A DNA stretch of 64,000 nt from Sulfurospirillum sp. (lineage in GTDB: Bacteria; Campylobacterota; Campylobacteria; Campylobacterales; Arcobacteraceae), in assembly GCA_030491005.1 (NCBI GenBank), contig JAKZMJ010000030.1:228449-292448 (forward strand), read 5' to 3'. Shown piece by piece: positions 50,310 to 59,768 of the stretch (its first letter is position 1; the number at the start of each line of letters is the position of its first letter). Position numbers and translations under genes: made by a program. A model generated the notes under the pieces. That model was not told the origin of the DNA. It saw only the letters and a list, made by a program, of their open reading frames with translations, and did no database searches.

Positions 50310-53274
50310 TATATATGAATTTTTAAAAAAAGAAAAAAAATGTGAGCTATTAATAGTAAATGACGACAAGCAAGCAAATATGGCTTTTGATATAGTATCT
50401 TTTTTGGGCTATAAAGCTTTTATGCTTCCCGATTTTAGGGCAAATTTTGGTGATGATTTGTTATCTTTTAGCGAAGAGTTACAAGATATTACAAAAGTGT
50501 TAAATGATTATTATTCATATAAAAAACAAAATAAAATCTTAATATCGCCTCTTAGAACTATATCTTTTCCTATGCCTAAAAAAGAATGTTTTTCTTCTTT
50601 TGAAATATCTTTTGCACAAACTCTTAATATAAAAGAATTTAAAAATACACTTCATAATTGGGGTTATTATTTCGTTGATATAGTAAGTGGGGAAGGAGAA
50701 GTATCTATACGAGGTGATATTATAGATATTTGTCTTCTTCATGATGAACTTGGTTTTAGAATTTCATTATTTGATGAAGAGGTTGAATCTATACGAAAAT
50801 TTAATCTTGAAGACCAAAAGTCGTTTAAGGAAGAAATTGAGAGTTTTAATATAAGTCCTGCTTTTTTAGCCTTAGATGATGATATGTCATCAAATATTAA
50901 TGAAAAAATCGAAACTATTGAAAATGATGCTTTTATTAAAGATATACATTCTTTAGGTTTTTGGTATTTAGATGATTTAGGGGAATATCTTCCATCTTCA
51001 TTAAATTCATTTATAAGCCAAGAAGCACTTGAAGAACTAGATGATGCTTATATTTTTGAGGATAAGCGTATAAATAAAGATAAGTTTTTAAGTATGCCTT
51101 CTATTTTTAAAAGTAAAAACTATAAAGAAATAAGCCCTTTAAATATAAACGAATTTATATCATTTCATAAAGATAAAAAACTAAGTATCATTTCTACAAG
51201 CCAAGCTAAAATAAAATCCTATGATTTAAGTCTTTTAGATAAGAGTATTACTTATGTGTACAAGCCTTATATTATAAATCTTGTAAGTAATGATGAGCTT
51301 ATTATCTCACTTAATAAAGAAGTAAAAAAACGAAGAAAGAAAAAGATAAAACTTGTCCTTGATGAACTTCAAGTAAAAGATTTCATAGTGCATGATACTC
51401 ACGGTATTGGACAATATCAAGGAATAGAACCTATAGTTATAATGGGTGCAAAAAGAGACTTTGTAATTGTTGCGTATTCTAATGAAGATAAGTTACTTAT
51501 TCCTGTTGAAAATATTGACACGATTAATAGATATGTAGCAGATGGAAGTTCTTTTGCTAGCCTTGATAAGCTTGGAAAAGGTTCTTTTATTAAGTTAAAA
51601 GCAAAGGTAAAAGAAAAATTATTTGCAATTGCAAATGACATTATAAAACTAGCTGCCGAGCGAGAACTAATAAGTGGTATAAAGATACCTATAAATAAAA
51701 AAATATTAAGTGACTTTCCTAAAAGTGCAGGATTTGAATACACAAAAGATCAAGTTCGTAGTGTGCAAGAAATATTTTATGATTTAAACTCTGGTAAAGT
51801 GATGGATAGATTACTCTCAGGTGATGTAGGTTTTGGAAAAACAGAAGTAGCTATGAATGCTTTATTAGCAGTTGTACTTGATGATAAACAAGCTTTTTTT
51901 GTCTGTCCTACTACACTTTTAGCAGCGCAACACTACAATAGTATGAGAAAAAGATTTGAAGTTTATAATATAACAATAGCCAAACTTGATAGTAAAACAT
52001 CTCTTAAGGAAAAAGATAATATAAAAAAAGAGCTAGAAACAGGAGAGCTTCAGATACTAATAGGAACACATTCTTTACTTAGCATTAAGGCAAAAGATTT
52101 AGCTTTAGTTATTGTCGATGAAGAACATAAATTTGGGGTAAAACAAAAAGAAAAACTAAAAAACTTAAGAGAAGATGTGCATATTTTTTCTATGAGTGCT
52201 ACTCCCATTCCAAGAACTCTAAATCTTGCATTATCAAAAATAAAAGGTATGAGTTCACTTCTTAGTGCGCCTAAAGAGCGAATAGGAGTTAGAACTTATG
52301 TCAAAGAATATAATTATAAGTTAATTAAAGAGATAATTTTAAGGGAAAAAAGAAGAGGAGGTCAGATATTTTATATACATAATAATATAGCTTCTATTGA
52401 AGCAAAAAAAGAAGACCTTCTTGATCTTATTCCTCATATAAAAATAGAAATAATACACTCAAAAATCAAAACAGGTCAAGCCCAAATACTATTAGAGAGA
52501 TTTGAAGAAAATCAATTTGATATATTATTAGCTACTTCTATTGTTGAATCAGGCTTGCACCTTCCAAATGCAAATTCTATAATCATAGATAAAGCTGATC
52601 GTTTTGGAATAGCAGATCTTCATCAATTAAGAGGAAGAGTAGGACGAAGCCATAAAGAAGGTTTTTGTTATTATTTGGTGGAAGATAAAAAAACCATAAG
52701 CCAAAGTGCGATTAAAAGGCTCCTTGCTCTTGAAAGCAATTCATACTTAGGAAGTGGTACAGCATTAGCCCATCAAGACTTAGAAATAAGAGGAGGAGGG
52801 AATATAATAGGGGAAGCACAAAGTGGACATATTAAACAAATAGGTTATGGCCTGTATTTAAAGATGCTAGAAGACACCTTAGCTACTTTAAGTGGGAATA
52901 TACATGAAAAAGAAAAAACTGTAGATTTAAAACTAGCCATATCAGCTTATATAAGCAGTGATTATATAAGTGAAGATAGAATAAGACTTGAATTATACAG
53001 ACGACTTAGTAAATCTACAAATAAAACACAAGTATATGAAATAGAAGAAGAAATGGAAGATCGTTTTGGTAAGCTAGATATTGCAACTAAACAATTTTTA
53101 GAACTAATACACATAAAACTTTTAGCACTTCAAAAAGATATTAAATCTATTAGTTCATATTCTATGAATATATCATTTACAAAATTAAATGACGAAAAAG
53201 TTCTTATTAAGAGTCCAAGTAAAGATGATGATGATATCATAAATACTACTTTGAAATATTTAAGAAAAAAGTAA
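50302..53274 (+). CDS. mfd: Transcription-repair coupling factor
   Basis: Translocase that removes stalled RNA polymerase and recruits UvrA to damage. 990 residues, somewhat below the 1100-1150 of E. coli. Order: UvrB-like N-terminal part, RNA polymerase-interaction domain around DFIVHDTHGIGQYQGIEPI (about residue 355), helicase with Walker A GDVGFGKT (507-514), VDEEH box, SATPIPRTLNLAL, and QLRGRVGRS near the end, followed by the C-terminal TRCF domain. The start is GTG at 50302, inside the last codons of the preceding gene. Confidence 0.97.
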   Translation: MNNIYEFLKKEKKCELLIVNDDKQANMAFDIVSFLGYKAFMLPDFRANFGDDLLSFSEELQDITKVLNDYYSYKKQNKILISPLRTISFPMPKKECFSSFEISFAQTLNIKEFKNTLHNWGYYFVDIVSGEGEVSIRGDIIDICLLHDELGFRISLFDEEVESIRKFNLEDQKSFKEEIESFNISPAFLALDDDMSSNINEKIETIENDAFIKDIHSLGFWYLDDLGEYLPSSLNSFISQEALEELDDAYIFEDKRINKDKFLSMPSIFKSKNYKEISPLNINEFISFHKDKKLSIISTSQAKIKSYDLSLLDKSITYVYKPYIINLVSNDELIISLNKEVKKRRKKKIKLVLDELQVKDFIVHDTHGIGQYQGIEPIVIMGAKRDFVIVAYSNEDKLLIPVENIDTINRYVADGSSFASLDKLGKGSFIKLKAKVKEKLFAIANDIIKLAAERELISGIKIPINKKILSDFPKSAGFEYTKDQVRSVQEIFYDLNSGKVMDRLLSGDVGFGKTEVAMNALLAVVLDDKQAFFVCPTTLLAAQHYNSMRKRFEVYNITIAKLDSKTSLKEKDNIKKELETGELQILIGTHSLLSIKAKDLALVIVDEEHKFGVKQKEKLKNLREDVHIFSMSATPIPRTLNLALSKIKGMSSLLSAPKERIGVRTYVKEYNYKLIKEIILREKRRGGQIFYIHNNIASIEAKKEDLLDLIPHIKIEIIHSKIKTGQAQILLERFEENQFDILLATSIVESGLHLPNANSIIIDKADRFGIADLHQLRGRVGRSHKEGFCYYLVEDKKTISQSAIKRLLALESNSYLGSGTALAHQDLEIRGGGNIIGEAQSGHIKQIGYGLYLKMLEDTLATLSGNIHEKEKTVDLKLAISAYISSDYISEDRIRLELYRRLSKSTNKTQVYEIEEEMEDRFGKLDIATKQFLELIHIKLLALQKDIKSISSYSMNISFTKLNDEKVLIKSPSKDDDDIINTTLKYLRKK

Positions 53275-53375
53275 TCATTATTGTTTTTTATTAGTGATGC
53301 TTTATCTGTCAAGGGTCGTAGGGCTTTAAGTTAATTGGTATACATAGTCAGTCCTGAAAAACCTGCTTAATGAAA

Positions 53376-53425
53376 CTTTTGGGTGCCTAAAAACTTAAAA
53401 ATAATGGGGTTGCACCCAAAAAAAG
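53376..53425 (+). other. Hairpin GGGTGC with A7 tract after mfd
   Basis: CTTTTGGGTGC (53376-53386) pairs with GCACCCAAAA (53412-53421) over a 25-base loop, 100 bases after the mfd stop. The right arm runs into seven A. No T tract follows, so it is not a standard terminator for mfd. Confidence 0.6.
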
Positions 53426-53489
53426 CAATACTGTATTTATATTAATTGCAGTTATTCTTGTTCTCTCATTACTGCTGGTGTTTAAATAA
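53404..53489 (+). other. Hydrophobic micro-ORF that would need a -1 frameshift
   Basis: An ATG frame at 53404 reads MGLHPKK and then enters AAA AAA (A7 at 53418-53424). A -1 slip there leads into SNTVFILIAVILVLSLLLVFK and TAA at 53487. The product would be a 28-residue single-pass membrane peptide. Without the slip the frame stops after 4 more codons. No ribosome site is visible. Alternatives are a chance frame, a type I toxin-like peptide read from another start, or a decayed gene. Confidence 0.3.
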
Positions 53490-53593
53490 CCAATTAATAC
53501 TAAATTAATATGTTTTTATCTATAATACTTTTATGAACATTGGTTTAATCTGTTTGTGGAGTAGTTACCTCAAATAACAGAATAACACTTAAA

Positions 53594-53625
53594 AAGGTAG
53601 GGTTTTTATAACCTTACCTTTTTTT
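53594..53625 (+). terminator. Terminator inside small RNA locus 1
   Basis: GGTAGGGTT (53596-53604) pairs with AACCTTACC (53610-53618), nine pairs including one G-U, followed by seven T (53619-53625). It would end a transcript from the TATAAT box at 53521 after about 95 bases. Confidence 0.8.
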
Positions 53626-53753
53626 ATGATGGGTGGTATCTGAAATGTTGGCTTTGGGGAGTGTTATTCTGTAAGGATTTTCCAGTGTTCATAAAATTGG
53701 TAATATTACTTATCGTGTGTTTGGTTTTTTCGACTAAACTATACTAGAAGATT

Positions 53754-53783
53754 AAAGAGAGATTTAACTAACCTCTCTTTTTT
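53754..53783 (+). terminator. Terminator at the end of small RNA locus 1
   Basis: AAAGAGAG (53754-53761) pairs with CTCTCTTT (53773-53780), with an 11-base loop and a T tract. It fits as the end of a read-through transcript of locus 1. Confidence 0.75.
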
Positions 53784-53921
53784 CTTTATTTATAATCATT
53801 GCTTTATCATAAATAATTATCTAATTCTACCCTTACCATTGTATGCCTAACACTCTAAAAAGTCTGTGAGAGCCTTTAATTACAACATATTTTCTACATT
53901 TTCACCTAAAAACCACCAAAA

Positions 53922-53994
53922 CAAAAAAAAATTGCTCCGCCGTTCGACATCCTCGAACAAACCAAAATTCGCCGCCATTTGAAATTTTTTTTTG
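53922..53994. repeat. GC-rich hairpin island framed by A9/T9 arms
   Basis: Outer arms CAAAAAAAAATT (53922-53933) and AATTTTTTTTTG (53983-53994) enclose a 49-base GC-rich core, unlike the AT-rich surroundings. Inside is the hairpin GTTCGA-CATCC-TCGAAC (53942-53958) and two GCCG-containing segments, CTCCGCCG and CGCCGCC. It could be a terminator-like element, a repeat dispersed in the genome, or a remnant of transferred DNA. Confidence 0.55.
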
Positions 53995-54144
53995 ATTTTT
54001 TGAGATATTCCAGTTTTTCTTTAAATTATTCAATTTTTTTAAAAAATAATTGTACTTTGATATTTTAATATGAGTTTAGATTTACACTCTTAGGATGAAA
54101 TAAATCTACTACTGGCAACTACTGCCTTTAATCTTAAAAAGTGG

Positions 54145-54267
54145 ATGAATATCTACTTGCATGCTCTTTTTATACAAGATTATTCTTTACTACTTAAAGC
54201 TATAAGACAGATACAGAGATTAAAATCTCTGTATCAAATATTATTTCTTCTAAAATTATATTTTTAG
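54145..54267 (+). other. Possible 40-codon small ORF
   Basis: ATG at 54145 opens a 40-residue frame (MNIYLHALFIQDYSLLLKAI at the start, ending in ILFLLKLYF) that is hydrophobic with five basic residues. A perfect 12-bp hairpin (54210-54221 with 54224-54235) falls inside it, which is more typical of non-coding DNA, and only a weak ribosome site (AAAAAGTGG) precedes it. Small basic hydrophobic peptides are seen in type I toxin-antitoxin loci; chance is at least as likely. Confidence 0.2.
54210..54235. terminator. Perfect 12-bp hairpin
   Basis: GATACAGAGATT (54210-54221) and AATCTCTGTATC (54224-54235) with two A between them. It ends in AAATATTATTT, not a clean T tract, so it may be a weak terminator or a processing signal. 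Confidence 0.45.
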
Positions 54268-54340
54268 AATACAGAACTTAAAAAGTATAGAATATTCAAA
54301 ATTATTATTTTTATAAAAGTCTATTTTTTAGGACGGACTA

Positions 54341-54443
54341 TATAATGTTGACAGACATAAGTTTACTCAATCTTTAGGACTTAGTAACTCTTAGATAATT
54401 TGAAGTTGAAATTAAGGTGAGGATTTTTCCTTGCCATTTTTTT
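54341..54443 (+). ncRNA. Candidate small RNA locus 2
   Basis: A -10 box TATAAT at 54341 is followed about 75 bases later by a terminator: GGTGAGGA (54416-54423), TTTT, TCCTTGCC (54428-54435), A, then seven T (54437-54443). After the T tract comes ATGATGAGTGGTATCT, nearly the same as after the terminator of locus 1. An inverted repeat AGTGGTAT (54450-54457) with ATACCACT (54496-54503) follows. It lies before proC and might be a leader for that gene rather than a free RNA. Confidence 0.45.
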
Positions 54444-54567
54444 ATGATGAGTGGTATCTAAAAAATGGATATCGTCAATTTACACTTAAAGGGGAATACC
54501 ACTACTTAAATTAATCTACTTAATATGAATAATTTGTTATAGTTTAAGAAATATTTAAAGGTTTATT

Positions 54568-55332
54568 ATGAAGCTTACACTTATTGGAAATGGTTTTATG
54601 GCACAAGCTATTGCCAAAGGTTTAATAGGAAAATATGATATTGAGATTATAGGTAGAGATGAAAAAAAGCTACAATATATCAAGGAAGTTTTACCACAAA
54701 TAAATATTCAAGTTATGAGAGATAAAGAAGATATCACTGATAAACATATCATTTTTTGTGTTAAACCTTATGCACTAGAAAGTGTATCTGTTAGGCTAGA
54801 AGGTAAAGCAAATACACTTTTTTCTATTTTAGCAGGTACAACTCTAAAAAGTTTAAAACAACAAATAAAAGCACAATACTACATAAGAACTATGCCAAAT
54901 GTTGCAGCGTCTATCTCAAAGTCAACTACAACTATTACAGGAGATAGGGAAGCTAAAAATATTGCCATGGAAGTTTTTAATCAAATAGGAAAAACTATTT
55001 GGGTTAATACAGAAAATCAATTAGATATTGCAACAGCAATTGCAGGAAGCGGACCCGCATATTTAGCATTGATCGTAGAAGCTTTATCTGATGGTGCGGT
55101 TAAAGCTGGGTTAGAAAGACATATTAGTAATGAATTAATCCAAAATTTGTTTGAAGGTTTTTCACAGTTATTAAAAGATAATCATCCAGCATTAATAAAA
55201 GACTCAGTTATGTCTCCTGGTGGAACGACAGCAGCAGGCTATGGTCAACTTGAAAAAGGAAATGTTAGATATTCTCTGATGCAAGCAGTTCAAAGTGCTT
55301 ACGATAAAGCAATAGAAATTGGGAATAATTAA
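54568..55332 (+). CDS. proC: Pyrroline-5-carboxylate reductase
   Basis: Last step of proline synthesis, NADPH-dependent. 254 residues. The Rossmann start is LTLIGNGFMAQAIAKGL; IRTMPNVAASISKSTTTITG and the C-terminal signature IKDSVMSPGGTTAAGYGQLE are standard. AAAGG lies 7 bases before ATG. The following pseudopilin gene starts inside its last codons. proB is 20 kb away on the other strand. Confidence 0.97.
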   Translation: MKLTLIGNGFMAQAIAKGLIGKYDIEIIGRDEKKLQYIKEVLPQINIQVMRDKEDITDKHIIFCVKPYALESVSVRLEGKANTLFSILAGTTLKSLKQQIKAQYYIRTMPNVAASISKSTTTITGDREAKNIAMEVFNQIGKTIWVNTENQLDIATAIAGSGPAYLALIVEALSDGAVKAGLERHISNELIQNLFEGFSQLLKDNHPALIKDSVMSPGGTTAAGYGQLEKGNVRYSLMQAVQSAYDKAIEIGNN

Positions 55333-55609
55333 AAAAAGTTTTACTCTTCTTGAAACATTAGTTAGTGTGATAATTCTTTTGGTCTTAATTAGTGGTTTTA
55401 CCTATGCTTCTTATTATCAAAATTTTAATGAAGAATACATACTTTTAAATAAAATAGAGAATTTATTTACCTTAAAAGATTATTCTTCTAATTTTGAAAA
55501 AAAGCATATTGCAGTCAAAATTGTTATAAATGATAGTATAGTAAAAAATATTAATGTAGAAAAAAATATTTATAAATCTAAAAATATCATATTATTCAAA
55601 TATGAATAA
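55319..55609 (+). CDS. Small pseudopilin-like protein with prepilin cleavage signal
   Basis: 96 residues. The N-terminus carries a prepilin peptidase site, K-K-S-F-T-L-L-E-T (about residues 5-13), followed by a hydrophobic helix VSVIILLVLISGFTY. Such proteins become minor pilins or type II secretion pseudopilins. The start is TTG at 55319, overlapping the end of proC by 14 bases; no ATG is available. First of three co-transcribed small membrane-anchored genes. Function beyond that is not readable. Confidence 0.75.
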   Translation: MGIIKKSFTLLETLVSVIILLVLISGFTYASYYQNFNEEYILLNKIENLFTLKDYSSNFEKKHIAVKIVINDSIVKNINVEKNIYKSKNIILFKYE

Positions 55610-55952
55610 ACAAAAAGCATTTTTATTATTAGAATTAATTGTCGTTATTTCTTTTAGTTCAATTATTATTGTATATACTTTATTGTTTGCTAAAAATTCT
55701 TTTGAAGCCCAAAAAATCAATCAACAACAAGCGATATTAAAATTAGATTTAAATTCAAGCAAAATATTTATTGCTAAACATATATTCAATATAGAAAATG
55801 ATTTGTCATATATAGATAAAACTTTATATTTCAAGAATTCTATTTTGCTTAAAAATGTAAGTTCATTTTCCTTAAACAAAGCAGGAAAATTTTTATACAT
55901 AAAAATAGTTTTACATAAACAAATAGCACAAAAATGGGTGTTTAAACTATGA
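55602..55952 (+). CDS. Pseudopilin-like protein
   Basis: 116 residues with MNKQKAFLLLELIVVISFSS at the start: a prepilin-like cleavage site (A-F-L-L-L-E) and hydrophobic helix. The remainder is a small alpha/beta domain. It overlaps the preceding gene by 8 bases and the following one by 4, consistent with an operon for a pilus or type II secretion tip. No close family identified. Confidence 0.75.
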   Translation: MNKQKAFLLLELIVVISFSSIIIVYTLLFAKNSFEAQKINQQQAILKLDLNSSKIFIAKHIFNIENDLSYIDKTLYFKNSILLKNVSSFSLNKAGKFLYIKIVLHKQIAQKWVFKL

Positions 55953-56275
55953 AAAAATCATTTGTTCTTTTAATCACACTAATGTTTTTGATTATATTTT
56001 CTTTTTTATTAACTTTAACAATGCAAACAAAAAGTTTAAATTCAAATAATATAATAAATCAATACCTTTATATTCAAGCTAAAAATCATCTTGAGTTTTT
56101 TATATCTTACATAAATACTATAGCAAATTTAAATAGTATTTATAAAATCGAGCTAAAAGATGATAAGTTTAAAATTATTGCAAGAATAGAAAAGAAAAAT
56201 AGTAAGTATTTAATCAATATATTTATTTCTTCTAAAATCAAAAATATTCGTTTGCATAAACAACTAATTAGATAA
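55949..56275 (+). CDS. Small membrane-anchored protein, PilX/GspK-like
   Basis: 108 residues, MKKSFVLLITLMFLIIFSFLLTL at the start: a single N-terminal helix without the Glu of classic prepilins, as in the PilX/GspK group. The rest is small and soluble. It ends the three-gene set behind proC. The call rests mainly on its neighbours. Convergent with icd, from which it is separated by a hairpin. Confidence 0.6.
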   Translation: MKKSFVLLITLMFLIIFSFLLTLTMQTKSLNSNNIINQYLYIQAKNHLEFFISYINTIANLNSIYKIELKDDKFKIIARIEKKNSKYLINIFISSKIKNIRLHKQLIR

Positions 56276-56296
56276 TCCATTAACCTAAAACTACTA

Positions 56297-56331
56297 TTTA
56301 TACCTAGACCTAAATTAGGTCAAGGTATAAA
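56297..56331. terminator. Hairpin between convergent pseudopilin and icd genes
   Basis: Outer arms TTTATACC (56297-56304) and GGTATAAA (56324-56331), inner arms GACCTAA (56307-56313) and TTAGGTC (56315-56321). It sits in the 57-base gap between genes that face each other, so a two-way stop signal is likely, though no long T tract follows on either strand. Confidence 0.65.
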
Positions 56332-56332
56332 A

Positions 56333-58576
<2,244 letters not shown>

Positions 58577-58700
58577 TTAGACTTATAGTAAAATTAAGAC
58601 AATACTAACATTAGATATTATTGTTTTAAATTAATATGCTTATGCTTATACAGCTAATTAAAAGCTATGTTTCATTTATTCACAATTATTTTTGATTTAC

Positions 58701-59768
58701 TTAAGGATTTACGCTATTCCAAAGAGATTTTATTGATTTTATTTTCTTTGTTGTCTTTATTGTCTTTATTGTCTTTATTGTCTTTATTGTCTTTGTCGTA
58801 TTTTTTTTAAAAACTTTAATTTTTTTTTGTTTTTTATAATCGTTTATATTATTCAAATGAGATTTATAATATTTTGTAAATCTATGTTTACCAGTTATTT
58901 TATCTTTCATAAAATATAAATAATCACTTTTAATAGGAAAAATAGCAGCTTTAATAGCACTAAAACTAACAGCACAAACAGGATCGGAAGGAATACCTTT
59001 ATTTTTATAAGTATTATACTGTGAATTATCATTTCTAATTCTTTGCTTTGTGATTTTTATATGAGAATACTTTCCATAATTTAAGGTACCATCCATTTGT
59101 AAAGGCATACCTTTTTTAAGCCTATTATGTATTACACTTGATACTAGTGGCATTTCTTCTTCATTGGCTGCTTCTTTTTGAATAATTGAAGCTAAGCTAA
59201 TATAATAATACCACTTTTTTTTATCATAAGTTCCAAAGATTTTTTGTGAGAATTTTTCATATTTTTTATTAGTATTAGAAAATAAATAAAATAATAAATG
59301 TTCTTCCTTCATACCATAAGGAATAGAATAAGTATCTGCTAAGATACTGCCATCTTTTTTATATGAATATTTATCATAAATATTTTTTAATTTTTCATAT
59401 GATAAATTCATTTTTAAAGCTAGATCTTTTAAAAAAAAGTATGAAGTTTCACCTGGTATTAAAGTGATGTTTTTTAATGCTGCTTTAGATTTAGTAATTT
59501 TATATAAAAAATCAGCTTTTGTCATATAGTTTGATTTTAAATCAATCCAACCATGCTGTGGATAACCTAAAAAATTTATAACAATCTTATCTATTATATT
59601 AAGTTCATAAGTACTTTTATTTAAATATGCTACTATGCTACTTGTACTACCTTTTGGTATAAACAAAACTTGTGTTGAACTTAGAGGTTTCGTTATATAT
59701 ACCAAGAAGATAATAAATATTATAAGGATTAGTTCTATAATGCTAAATGCTATTAAGGTTTTTTTCAT
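58701..59768 (-). CDS. mltG: Endolytic murein transglycosylase MltG
   Basis: Cuts nascent glycan strands at the inner membrane and so terminates them. 355 residues: one N-terminal membrane helix (about 6-26), a LysM-like region, and a YceG domain with catalytic Glu in ASIIQKEAANEEEMPLVSSVIHNRLKKGMPLQMD (the Glu is in QKEAAN) and DGTLNYG. The last 30 residues are TIKTIKTIK-type repeats from a 9-bp tandem repeat. Its ATG lies 29 bases inside the start of the divergent gene on the other strand. Confidence 0.92.
   Translation of the reverse strand: MKKTLIAFSIIELILIIFIIFLVYITKPLSSTQVLFIPKGSTSSIVAYLNKSTYELNIIDKIVINFLGYPQHGWIDLKSNYMTKADFLYKITKSKAALKNITLIPGETSYFFLKDLALKMNLSYEKLKNIYDKYSYKKDGSILADTYSIPYGMKEEHLLFYLFSNTNKKYEKFSQKIFGTYDKKKWYYYISLASIIQKEAANEEEMPLVSSVIHNRLKKGMPLQMDGTLNYGKYSHIKITKQRIRNDNSQYNTYKNKGIPSDPVCAVSFSAIKAAIFPIKSDYLYFMKDKITGKHRFTKYYKSHLNNINDYKKQKKIKVFKKNTTKTIKTIKTIKTIKTTKKIKSIKSLWNSVNP
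58751..58795. repeat. 9-bp tandem repeat in the 3' end of mltG
   Basis: Five units of TTGTCTTTA (the last TTGTCTTTG) from 58751 to 58795, with weaker copies outside. On the coding strand each unit reads Thr-Ile-Lys, so copy number changes would lengthen or shorten the basic C-terminal tail without a frameshift. Confidence 0.95.

Larger units (their letters stand above)
53521..53783 (+). ncRNA. Candidate structured small RNA locus 1
   Basis: TATAAT at 53521 serves as a -10 box. The following sequence forms an outer helix (TTTTATGAACATTGG 53529-53543 with CCAGTGTTCATAAAA 53682-53696) and a perfect inner helix (ACAGAATAACACT 53577-53589 with AGTGTTATTCTGT 53660-53672). Between them lies a terminator (53594-53625), and a second terminator ends at 53783. 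The single imperfect pairs are G-U on the + strand but A-C mismatches on the - strand, which suggests the + strand is the RNA. Transcripts of about 95 and 250 bases are predicted. Class not identified. Confidence 0.5.
53275..54567. other. 1.3-kb intergenic region rich in hairpins and promoters
   Basis: No convincing protein gene. From left to right: a GGGTGC hairpin with a hydrophobic micro-ORF (53376-53489), a nested palindromic sRNA-like locus (53521-53783), a GC-rich hairpin island (53922-53994), a hairpin with a 40-codon frame (54145-54267), and a second sRNA-like locus sharing a motif with the first (54341-54503). The remaining stretches are AT-rich and show nothing recognisable. Confidence 0.8.

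Noticed and set aside
53275..53400. SRP RNA or tmRNA in the sequence after mfd
   Set aside because: The SRP core (GGAAGCAGC-like) and the tmRNA ends and tag frame are not present.
53533..53577. 14-codon leaderless peptide starting right after the TATAAT box of locus 1
   Set aside because: Too short to judge, forms part of the outer helix, and no equivalent peptide appears in locus 2.
53521..53783. 6S RNA identity for the nested palindrome
   Set aside because: Overall size and long closing helix resemble 6S, but a terminator with seven T inside the apical part and an asymmetric 33/9-base internal loop do not fit; left as unclassified.
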